In this document: in pieces, positions 57,078 through 64,000 of the stretch | Position numbering within the stretch: the first letter of the stretch is position 1 | Layout of the letters: each line of letters starts with the position of its first letter | DNA from: RGIG6165 sp045545175 | GTDB taxonomy: Bacteria > Bacillota > Clostridia > Oscillospirales > Feifaniaceae | NCBI GenBank assembly: GCA_045545175.1 | Contig: JAZQAK010000024.1 | Location: forward strand, 62,001 to 126,000 | Length of the DNA: 64,000 nt | Direction of reading: 5' to 3' | The notes under the pieces: model-generated | Told to the model about the DNA's origin: nothing | The model's input: the letters and a program-made list of their open reading frames with translations, nothing else | Database searches by the model: none | Made by a program: the position numbers and the translations under genes

Positions 57078-58169
57078 GTGAAAAGATATATATGCCTTAT
57101 GCTTTGTCTTGCAATAATTCTCGTCTGCCCCACGTTTTCCGTACAGGCGGAGGATGACGGTTTCCTTTTCGTTTTAGGTGATGAAATTATTTTTGCAGAA
57201 AGCAAAAATGCACCGTTTGCGGAAAAGACGAACGTGTATTTCCCGCTCGACTTTATTTTACCGCTTATAAACACCTCCTACGTTATCGAAGAGGAAAGTC
57301 ATGTCGTAAACGTGTTTTTCCGCAACGTTTCAATTGCATTTGATACGTCTTCGGGAATTGCACTTACGAGTGATAACAGAAACCTCTACGAATCGCTTCC
57401 CTATAAGGACGGGCGGTACTATATTTCAATGTCGCTTATCGCAAGGGAGGATGCCAGGATATTTACCACCCTTTCGGGCGGTATTTACAGGTTAAAAACC
57501 ACCGCAAACACGGTGCTTGACGCCGATTTTAACAGACTTCTCATAACGATGCCGTCATCGGCATCACTAAGGGGCAAAACGCCAAAATACTATTTTGCCT
57601 CCTTCGGTGTGGGAAATCAGACGCAAAAGCAGTTAAACGTCGCCTCCTCGCACAAATCTCATCTTACGGTGTTTGTTTCGGACAGGGATATACTCGATGC
57701 CCCGATGAGCGTGTGTTCACTGATTGCCTCGGGGGCAGACGTCGGCATATACCCGTCGGATTCGTTTATGGCAAAGTCGCCCACCGACACACAGATAGCA
57801 AACGAACTTGTCCGCATAAACGAAATGCTTTATCGGCTTACCCGTTCTTACGCTCAGGTCTGCGCCCTTAAAAGCAGGTATAACGGCAGGTGCGCCACAC
57901 TTGCAGACAACGTAAAATCACTCGGTATGTCGTTATGGTGTGCCTCACTCGTGTTGCCTGACGATTTTGCAGCAAACGTATCCGCAAATAACGCCACAAA
58001 AATGTGGCATAATATACAGCCTTTCATCACGTGGGATATGTGTGTGGAACTTACGGCAACGTCACTTTCCACCTCGATATACGACTCGTTGCTTGACGGT
58101 ACGGACGGTGTCACACGGATAACGGCAGGTAAAACACCTTTGAATTATGTAGAAACAATAGGGAGTTAA
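57078..58169 (+). CDS. secreted protein with a stalk/copper-amine-oxidase-N-like domain
   Basis: The 363-residue protein has a signal peptide (about 1-24, ending VQA). A first domain (about 28-160) has paired strand patterns like those of copper amine oxidase N-terminal (stalk) domains (PLDFILPLINTSYVIEEESH, YYISMSLIARED). The second half (about 165-340) is weakly reminiscent of a polysaccharide deacetylase barrel (LTVFVSDRDIL, SLIASGADVGIYPSD). It lacks the HxxxH metal motif, so it would be inactive if related. The start is a GTG with AAAGGAG upstream. DUF1934-argS follow 3 bp downstream. Confidence 0.65.
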   Translation: MKRYICLMLCLAIILVCPTFSVQAEDDGFLFVLGDEIIFAESKNAPFAEKTNVYFPLDFILPLINTSYVIEEESHVVNVFFRNVSIAFDTSSGIALTSDNRNLYESLPYKDGRYYISMSLIAREDARIFTTLSGGIYRLKTTANTVLDADFNRLLITMPSSASLRGKTPKYYFASFGVGNQTQKQLNVASSHKSHLTVFVSDRDILDAPMSVCSLIASGADVGIYPSDSFMAKSPTDTQIANELVRINEMLYRLTRSYAQVCALKSRYNGRCATLADNVKSLGMSLWCASLVLPDDFAANVSANNATKMWHNIQPFITWDMCVELTATSLSTSIYDSLLDGTDGVTRITAGKTPLNYVETIGS

Positions 58170-58172
58170 GTA

Positions 58173-58592
58173 ATGACCAATGCAGTAATAAGTATTAAAA
58201 GTACTCAGAAATATGAGGGTGACCCTCAGCCTGCGGAGATAACCTTTATCACCGACGGTGATTATGAGCGCACGGAGGACGGTTGCGCCATAACCTACAA
58301 AGAGGGTGAACTCACGGGCTATCAGGGTGTCACGACTCACCTGAACATAGATTCTGAAAAAATAACGATGTGGCGTTCAGGCGGTGCAGGTGCGGACATG
58401 GTTTTCCAGAAAGGTGTACGCCACCATGCGCTTATGCAGTCACCGGAGGGGACGATTTCCTTCTGCGTGGTGACAAAACAGCTTGACAGAACGCCCATAG
58501 ACAACGGCGAGGTGCTGTATCTCGATTATAACCTCGAAGTAAACGGCAATCTCATTAGTCAGAACACAATGGAACTTAAGATAGAATTTTAG
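58173..58592 (+). CDS. DUF1934 (YwiB-like) protein
   Basis: The 139-residue protein forms a single beta-barrel-type domain. The family pattern is ITFITDGDYERTEDGCAITYKE, then MVFQKGVRHHALMQSPEG near residue 80 and VLYLDYNLEVNGNLISQNTM at the end. YwiB is next to argS in many Firmicutes, and the same order holds here. Its biochemical role is unknown. Confidence 0.92.
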   Translation: MTNAVISIKSTQKYEGDPQPAEITFITDGDYERTEDGCAITYKEGELTGYQGVTTHLNIDSEKITMWRSGGAGADMVFQKGVRHHALMQSPEGTISFCVVTKQLDRTPIDNGEVLYLDYNLEVNGNLISQNTMELKIEF

Positions 58593-58604
58593 GAGGATAA
58601 GATT

Positions 58605-60287
58605 TTGTATACCAATCCTGTTGCGCAATCCAAAGAAACTATATCAAAAATGCTTGAAAGTGCATTCGTAAAATGCGGTTTTGAGCTGCCCGACGGTGAT
58701 ATCGAGGTATCACCCACGAAGGATGCTTCCCACGGTGATTTTGCTTCAAACGTTGCAATGAAAGCTTCAAAAAAACTTGGCAAAAACCCCCGTGAAATAG
58801 CATCGGCACTCTGCGAAAATCTCGACCTTGAGGACAGTTACGTCAGCAAGGTGGAAATTGCAGGCCCGGGCTTTATTAACTTTTTCCTGTCGGACAAGTA
58901 TTATTCAGACGTTGTAAAGGCTGCCGTTACGGAGGGTGCCGACTACGGTAAGAACAATACGGGTGCAGGCAAAAAGGTTATGGTGGAATTTGTTTCGGCA
59001 AACCCGACTGGTCCTATGCATATGGGTAATGCGAGAGGCGGTATCGTAGGCGATACGCTTTCAACCGTACTTTCGTACAGCGGATACGACGTTACCCGTG
59101 AATTCTACGTAAACGATGCGGGAAATCAGGTTGACATTCTCGGCAAATGCCTTTCCGTTCGTTACATACAGCACTTTAAGGGTGAGGATGCGGCGCAGTT
59201 CCCCGAGGACGGTTATCACGGCAACGACGTTAAGGTGATCGCCGCCGATTACGCCGCAGAGCACGGTGACAGCCTGCTCGAAGCGGATGCAGAGGTTATG
59301 GCAAAAGAACTTGTAACTTACGCTTTAAACCGTAATATTGCAAAAATGCAGTCCGACCTTAAAAAGTACAAGATAGTTTACGACAACTGGTTCTATGAAT
59401 CAACGCTTCACGTAAGCGGTTTCGTTGCCGACACGGTAGAATTTCTCCGTCAGAAAGGCGCACTTTACGAGAAAGAGGGCGCACTCTGGTTTAAGGCAAC
59501 CGATTTCGGCTGTGATAAGGACGAAGTTTTAGTCAAGGCAAACGGTTTTTACACCTACTACGCCGTCGACATCGCATATCACCGCAACAAGTTTGAAACG
59601 AGAGGCTTTGATATGGTAATCGACGTGCTTGGTGCAGACCATCACGGTCATACCCTCCGTTTCCCTGCCGTACTTGATGCGCTCGGCATTGATAAGAGCA
59701 AGCTTCGTTTCGTGCTCATTCAGCTCGTGCGTCTTATGCAGGGCGGTGAAGTTGTGAGAATGTCAAAAAGAACGGGCAAAGTTATATCTCTTGCCGACCT
59801 TCTTGACGAAATTCCCGTTGATGCGGCACGTTTCTTCTTCGATTACAAGGTTGCCGACAGTGCAATGGATTTTGACCTTGACCTTGCAGTCAAGCAGAAC
59901 AGCGAAAACCCCGTTTACTACGTTCAGTATGCTCATGCGAGAATATGCAGTATAATCAAAAATCTTGAGGCAGAGGGTGTCGTAGCAAAGGATATTTCCG
60001 ACGTTGACCTATCTCTTTTAAGTGCAAACGAGGAGAAAGAACTTATAAAACTTATCGCCTCCTTCCCCGATGAGATTCTTACTGCGGCAGAAATGCTTGA
60101 ACCCACACGTATTTCACGTTACTGTACGTCTGTTGGTGCGGCATTCCACAAATTCTACGGTGCTTGCTACGTAAGAAATGAAAACGAGGCGCTTATGCAG
60201 GCAAGACTTGCACTTTGCCTTGCAGCAAAACAGGTCATCAAAAACTCACTTGACATCATAAATATTGATGCCCCCGAAAAAATGTAG
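58605..60287 (+). CDS. argS: arginyl-tRNA synthetase
   Basis: The 560-residue class I synthetase charges tRNA-Arg. An N-terminal Add-1 domain (about 1-110) precedes the HIGH-type motif NPTGPMHMGNARG near residue 131. The KMSKS-like MSKRTGK lies near residue 386 and the DALR anticodon domain covers about 435-560. The start is a TTG with AGGAGG 10 nt upstream. The S41 protease gene follows 9 bp downstream. Confidence 0.97.
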   Translation: MYTNPVAQSKETISKMLESAFVKCGFELPDGDIEVSPTKDASHGDFASNVAMKASKKLGKNPREIASALCENLDLEDSYVSKVEIAGPGFINFFLSDKYYSDVVKAAVTEGADYGKNNTGAGKKVMVEFVSANPTGPMHMGNARGGIVGDTLSTVLSYSGYDVTREFYVNDAGNQVDILGKCLSVRYIQHFKGEDAAQFPEDGYHGNDVKVIAADYAAEHGDSLLEADAEVMAKELVTYALNRNIAKMQSDLKKYKIVYDNWFYESTLHVSGFVADTVEFLRQKGALYEKEGALWFKATDFGCDKDEVLVKANGFYTYYAVDIAYHRNKFETRGFDMVIDVLGADHHGHTLRFPAVLDALGIDKSKLRFVLIQLVRLMQGGEVVRMSKRTGKVISLADLLDEIPVDAARFFFDYKVADSAMDFDLDLAVKQNSENPVYYVQYAHARICSIIKNLEAEGVVAKDISDVDLSLLSANEEKELIKLIASFPDEILTAAEMLEPTRISRYCTSVGAAFHKFYGACYVRNENEALMQARLALCLAAKQVIKNSLDIINIDAPEKM

Positions 60288-60296
60288 GAGAATATA

Positions 60297-61766
60297 ATGA
60301 AAAAATTTATTTCGCTACTGCTTGCAGTAATTATGCTTTTATCCTTTACGGTGACGGCTTTTGCAGAGGGTACTTCGGAAACTCCCGATGCATCTTCAAG
60401 CGAAGGCTATGAACTGTTTGAATATCTGCTCGACTTCTATCTTGAACACCACGTTTTTGAGCCTGGTGAGGCAGACGTTTTAAGGACGATTATAATAAAT
60501 ATCATTAACAATCACCCCGAGATGCTTGAAGAGATAATTTATTATCTTATGAAAAGTGCAGACCCGTACAGCCAGTATTTTTCGGCAGAACAGTATAAAG
60601 AATATATGTCCCCCACCACTTATTACGGTATCGGCATAACGGTACAATACGCCGACGGCTACATATGGGTGGACGAGCTTGATTCATTGAGTCCTGCGGC
60701 ACAGGCAGGTGTAAAAGTGGGCGACTATATTTACTCGGTCGACGGGAAAAAGGTTGCCGGTATGAAATACGAAAACGTTACCTCTATGATAAGGGGTGAC
60801 GAGGGCACCACCGTAAGAATGGGCTTCTACCGCAACGACGGTGATGGCGGTTACGTATACGAGGTCGATATAACCCGTGCGGCAATTTCAAGCGAGTCCA
60901 TAGTGTGCCACTTCACAACAGACGAAAACGGTAAATCAGTCGGCATTGCAGAAATACGTGACTTTAAAAGTTATCTGGTCTACTTCAGATTTGTAAACTT
61001 TCTTGAAAATGCAGCCGATATGGGTGTTTCGAATATAATTATCGATTTAAGAGGCAATCTGGGTGGCAGTCTCTGGGTTTGTCTTGACATGATAAACTGG
61101 CTCACCCCCGTAAAAAACAAACCCCTCTGTTCAATAACCTACCCCACTACGGGCGAATATACTGTATACCGTTCAACAGGCAGAGGTCTTGAATTTGACA
61201 ACGTATGCGTACTTGTAAATGAACTCTCTGCCTCCGCTTCAGAACTCTTTGCAAAGTCTCTGCAGGAAAACGGTTATGCAACGATAATCGGCTCAACCAC
61301 TTTTGGCAAGGCAATCGGTCAAACCCAGTATCAGCAGGAGGACGGAAGCGTCATCTCGGTATCCGATTTTGAGGTGCTCTCCCCCAAGGGCACTCACTAT
61401 AACGGAATAGGCGTTATCCCCGATATCGAGGCTGTTGCACCCTATACGCAGGAGGTCACAAGGTCGTTTGAATACCTCAACACCTCAAACTACAAAGAGG
61501 CTAAAAATTTTGCCGAAAACGATGTCGTCTACGCACTTGAACAGAGGCTCGTTTTACTCGGCTATCTTGAAACTGCCGACAGAGTGTTTGACAAAGACAC
61601 GGTAAATGCGCTGTGGAATTATCAGGAGAGAAATAATCTCGAATGTACCGCAACGCTTACGCTTGAAACACTCGTAAGCATAACCGATACGGTAAATCTG
61701 GTAAAACTTTTCGGCGAATATAAAGACGATGCCATGATAAAAGCGATGGACATTATATCAAAATAA
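60297..61766 (+). CDS. S41 (C-terminal processing) protease with PDZ and peptidoglycan-binding domains
   Basis: The 489-residue secreted protease has a signal peptide (about 1-22), a PDZ domain (about 105-195: ITVQYADGYIWV, GVKVGDYIYSVDGKKV) and an S41 catalytic domain. The serine lies in NELSASASE near residue 312 and the lysine in TTFGKAIGQ near residue 340. A C-terminal PG_binding_1 repeat (about 405-465) would tether it to the wall. Similar proteases process membrane and signalling proteins, including SpoIVB-type pathways in sporulation. It follows argS closely. Confidence 0.93.
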   Translation: MKKFISLLLAVIMLLSFTVTAFAEGTSETPDASSSEGYELFEYLLDFYLEHHVFEPGEADVLRTIIINIINNHPEMLEEIIYYLMKSADPYSQYFSAEQYKEYMSPTTYYGIGITVQYADGYIWVDELDSLSPAAQAGVKVGDYIYSVDGKKVAGMKYENVTSMIRGDEGTTVRMGFYRNDGDGGYVYEVDITRAAISSESIVCHFTTDENGKSVGIAEIRDFKSYLVYFRFVNFLENAADMGVSNIIIDLRGNLGGSLWVCLDMINWLTPVKNKPLCSITYPTTGEYTVYRSTGRGLEFDNVCVLVNELSASASELFAKSLQENGYATIIGSTTFGKAIGQTQYQQEDGSVISVSDFEVLSPKGTHYNGIGVIPDIEAVAPYTQEVTRSFEYLNTSNYKEAKNFAENDVVYALEQRLVLLGYLETADRVFDKDTVNALWNYQERNNLECTATLTLETLVSITDTVNLVKLFGEYKDDAMIKAMDIISK

Positions 61767-61830
61767 TGTTGATTTTTAGGCATTAATGTATTATCATAAC
61801 AATAGAAATATATCACAGGAGGAAATAACT

Positions 61831-62001
61831 ATGGCTTTTGTAATTAACGACAGTTGCTTAGCATGCGGTGCTTGTGTTGACGCTTGCCCCGTTGGTGCTG
61901 TAAAAGAAGGCGATCCCATCTACACAATTGATGAGGCTGAATGCCTTGACTGTGGTGCTTGCGCAGGCGTATGCCCCGTTGGTGCACCCGTAGAAAAGTA
62001 A
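61831..62001 (+). CDS. 2x[4Fe-4S] ferredoxin
   Basis: The 56-residue protein has two classical cluster motifs, CLACGACVDACPVGA and CLDCGACAGVCPVGA. This is the clostridial ferredoxin that carries electrons at low potential for fermentation. CAGGAGG precedes the ATG. A strong terminator follows. Confidence 0.97.
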   Translation: MAFVINDSCLACGACVDACPVGAVKEGDPIYTIDEAECLDCGACAGVCPVGAPVEK

Positions 62002-62022
62002 AAGAAACCACCCTGTTTCTTA

Positions 62023-62056
62023 CAGGCGGTACATACAGTACCGCCTGATTTTTTTA
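62023..62056 (+). terminator. terminator after ferredoxin
   Basis: CAGGCGGTAC (62023-62032) pairs with GTACCGCCTG (62038-62047), followed by a T run. Confidence 0.9.
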
Positions 62057-62071
62057 ACAAGGATAATTGAT

Positions 62072-62809
62072 ATGGATATACTTTCTGACGAAACGATTGA
62101 CGACCTCATGCTTGGAGGTCTTAAACTCATACAAAAGAAAAAAGGCTTTAAATTCGGTGTCGACGCCGTTTTACTTGCCGATTTTGCCTCTTGTAAAAGG
62201 GGTGACAAGGTCTGTGAACTTGGCAGCGGAAGCGGTATCGTCTCAATTCTGTGTGCCCACCACTACAACGCAAGGGTGGATGCACTCGAGATAATGCCCG
62301 AATATGCCGATATGGCAAGCCGAAGCGTTGATGGGAATAACCTTGAGGACAGAGTTAAAATTTACTGCTGTGATATGAAAAATGCAACTTCTGTACTCTC
62401 CCCCTGTCAGTACGACTGTGTCGTGACTAATCCGCCTTACAAAAAACTTGATGCGGGTGAAAACTGTGCACAGTATGACCGCGCCTGCTCAAGAAGCGAG
62501 TTATGCGCAACGCTTGACGACGTTGTAAAAACTGCCTCCCTTCTTATAAAAAACGGCGGTAAACTCGTTATGGTGCACCGTCCGCAAAGGCTGACGGATA
62601 TAATCCTTACACTTGAAAAATATAAGTTTTACATAAAAAAACTGCGTTTCGTCGCATCTAAAAATGGAGATGCACCCGTTCTGCTTCTTTTAGAAGCAAA
62701 ACAGTACGTGAAAAGCGATATGCTTGTCCTGCCCGAACTTATATTGTATAATGATGACGGCAGTGAAACCGAAGAAACAAAAAGGATATACAGGAGAACT
62801 CAGATATGA
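62072..62809 (+). CDS. tRNA1(Val) adenine-N6 methyltransferase-like (TrmN6/YabB)
   Basis: The 245-residue SAM-dependent methyltransferase has motif I CELGSGSGIVSILCA near residue 50 and the N6-adenine motif NPPYKK near residue 127. The opening DDLMLGGLKLIQKKKGFKFG with VDAVLLADF is typical of the YabB family. In Firmicutes it commonly precedes rsmI, as here with a 4-base overlap. Substrate adenine is inferred from the family. Confidence 0.92.
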   Translation: MDILSDETIDDLMLGGLKLIQKKKGFKFGVDAVLLADFASCKRGDKVCELGSGSGIVSILCAHHYNARVDALEIMPEYADMASRSVDGNNLEDRVKIYCCDMKNATSVLSPCQYDCVVTNPPYKKLDAGENCAQYDRACSRSELCATLDDVVKTASLLIKNGGKLVMVHRPQRLTDIILTLEKYKFYIKKLRFVASKNGDAPVLLLLEAKQYVKSDMLVLPELILYNDDGSETEETKRIYRRTQI

Positions 62810-63660
62810 TAATAGAAAGACCTGCATTATATCTTGTAGGAACGCCCATAGGAAATCTTGACGATTTTTCGCCCCGTGCCGTAGAAATACTGTCGGAATG
62901 TGATTTTGTGGCAGCAGAGGATACGAGGGTTGCGGCAAAACTTATGTCGGTTTTTGATATTCACAAGCCGTCGGTATCCTATTTTGAGCACAATGCGGCA
63001 CAGAGGGGCCCCGAAATAATAGAAAAGTTAAAATCAGGTCAATGCTGTGCACTCGTTACCGATGCAGGTATGCCTGCAATCAGCGACCCCGGCGAAGCGC
63101 TTGTAAAGCTATGTGCGGAAAATGATATTCCCGTTCATTCCGTACCCGGTCCGAGTGCCGTGGTAACTGCACTTGCTATGTCGGGGCTTTCAACCTCACG
63201 GTTTACCTTCGAGGGCTTTTTAAGTGTCAACAAAAAGTCCCGTATGGAGCATCTTGAGCTTATAAAAGACGAGTATCGCACCATGGTGTTCTACGAGGCA
63301 CCCCACAAACTCCGCAAAACCCTGCGTGATTTTGCGCAGACCTTCGGGGATGAACGTAAAATCTCAATCTGCCGTGAACTTACAAAACTTCACGAAGAGG
63401 TGATACGGACAACCTGTGCAGGTGCATACGATTTATATAAGAATACCGAGCCGAGAGGCGAATTTGTCCTGGTCGTAGAGGGTAAGCAGACCGAGAAGAC
63501 ACCCGAAATTTCACTTGAAGATGCGGCAGACGCAATTCGTGAAAGATACTTATCGCTTATAGCGGAGGGTATGGGCAAAGCCGATGCTATGAAGCAGACT
63601 GCGACGGAATTTGGCAGAACGAGAAACGAAATTTATCCGATATGTATGAGAAAGGATTGA
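62806..63660 (+). CDS. rsmI: 16S rRNA (cytidine1402-2'-O)-methyltransferase
   Basis: The 284-residue enzyme has the RsmI signatures LVGTPIGNLDDFSPRAVEIL near residue 10, AAEDTR near residue 39, LVTDAGMPAISDPGE near residue 83 and VHSVPGPSAV near residue 110. The GASK-like end is DAMKQTATEFGRTRNEIY. It methylates the ribose of C1402 in the decoding centre. Its start overlaps trmN6. Confidence 0.96.
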   Translation: MIIERPALYLVGTPIGNLDDFSPRAVEILSECDFVAAEDTRVAAKLMSVFDIHKPSVSYFEHNAAQRGPEIIEKLKSGQCCALVTDAGMPAISDPGEALVKLCAENDIPVHSVPGPSAVVTALAMSGLSTSRFTFEGFLSVNKKSRMEHLELIKDEYRTMVFYEAPHKLRKTLRDFAQTFGDERKISICRELTKLHEEVIRTTCAGAYDLYKNTEPRGEFVLVVEGKQTEKTPEISLEDAADAIRERYLSLIAEGMGKADAMKQTATEFGRTRNEIYPICMRKD

Positions 63661-63664
63661 TAAT

Positions 63665-64000
63665 ATGCGTGCAAGACCGAGAAAAAATCTTGATAAACGT
63701 ATGGAAGCATGTAAGGCATACCTTCCCGAAAACCCCGAATCGCTCAAAGGCAAGTGGCGTGAGAAATTCGGCAAGGCTGATGCACCGCTTCACGTTGAAA
63801 TAGGCTGCGGAAAAGGTAAGTTTATTAACGAGCTTGCCCTGCAGAATCCCGATACGCTTTATATTGCAATAGAAAAAATACCGAGTGTACTGCTTCTTGC
63901 GCTTGAAAAAGCGGTTGTGGCAAAGCCTGACAATCTTCTCTTTTTAAGCTATGATGCGGCACTTTTGGGTGAAGTGTTTGATACGGATGAAATAGACAGA
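63665..64000 (+). CDS. trmB: tRNA (guanine46-N7)-methyltransferase, N-terminal part
   Basis: The 112 visible codons read MRARPRKNLDKRMEACKAYL, then the SAM motif HVEIGCGKGKFINELA near residue 44 and LYIAIEK near residue 68, all typical of TrmB. The gene runs off the window end. It follows rsmI by 4 bp, so the three RNA methyltransferases probably form one operon. Confidence 0.92.
   Translation, partial: MRARPRKNLDKRMEACKAYLPENPESLKGKWREKFGKADAPLHVEIGCGKGKFINELALQNPDTLYIAIEKIPSVLLLALEKAVVAKPDNLLFLSYDAALLGEVFDTDEIDR

Noticed and set aside
1..64000. CRISPR arrays, rRNA genes, prophage or full-length insertion sequences
   Set aside because: No regularly spaced repeats, rRNA sequences, phage structural genes or transposase genes were found in the window.

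Overview
The window looks like the chromosome of an anaerobic, endospore-forming Gram-positive bacterium of the Clostridia, probably a gut Oscillospiraceae/Ruminococcaceae-type organism. Anaerobiosis is indicated by a class III ribonucleotide reductase with its activase (nrdD/nrdG), pyruvate formate-lyase with its activase (pflB/pflA), a small 2x4Fe-4S ferredoxin and a rubredoxin/flavodiiron oxygen-detoxification cluster. Sporulation is indicated by a SleB-type cortex hydrolase and a SpoIIQ-like M23 peptidase. A Gram-positive envelope is indicated by an LTA-synthase-like sulfatase, G5/3D wall proteins and several wall hydrolases. The family-level placement is inference from gene content and from intergenic repeats of a style I associate with gut Clostridia. 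Layout, left to right. 1-800: start of the S10 ribosomal operon on the minus strand (rpsJ, first codons of rplC), with a long promoter-proximal leader and a second structured gap between the two genes. 871-1421: a composite inverted-repeat element. 1429-14000: central metabolism and housekeeping (ROK glucokinase, phosphohexomutase, thrS, sleB, nrdD-nrdG, a YgjP-type metallohydrolase, a beta-CASP nuclease, mgtE). 14066-16570: a CofE-like ligase homologue followed by the most accessory stretch of the window. There a DUF559 nuclease gene is framed by inverted hairpin repeats that supply its Shine-Dalgarno sequence and stop codon. Next to it is an AT-rich SLOG/ribbon-helix-helix divergent pair framed by two copies of one terminator hairpin. 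16568-25561: minus-strand blocks nadE-LTA synthase-like and parE-parC-yihY. 25602-27950: divergent parE/DUF896 promoters that share one palindromic -35 box, spoIIQ-like, folT behind a THF riboswitch, a hairpin element, an unassigned structured segment and tRNA-Ser(CGA). 28095-41050: GH38 alpha-mannosidase, a zinc-ribbon membrane protein, the flavodiiron/rubredoxin/BFD-like/ZIP cluster, asnA with a split chromate transporter, a glycosidase-amidase fusion, ilvE. 41164-45897: a tightly overlapping operon DUF951-prfA-tsaC-coaE-lytic transglycosylase-M18 aminopeptidase. 45913-50696: CYTH and YabE-like proteins, cupin, alcohol dehydrogenase, HAD phosphatase, ArsP_2-type transporter. 50738-50931: the short sibling of the 871-1421 element. 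50935-58169: an HTH-ProC fusion with a twin-palindrome operator candidate, a D-2-hydroxyacid dehydrogenase, pflB-pflA, a lipoprotein and a secreted protein. 58173-64000: DUF1934-argS-S41 protease-ferredoxin-trmN6-rsmI-trmB (cut by the window end). There is no CRISPR array, prophage or full-size transposase gene. The strongest leads for something new are the DUF559 inverted-repeat element, the SLOG/RHH module, the nested inverted-repeat elements, the HTH-ProC fusion with its operator, and the overlap of a sporulation promoter with an SD-occluding terminator at spoIIQ.
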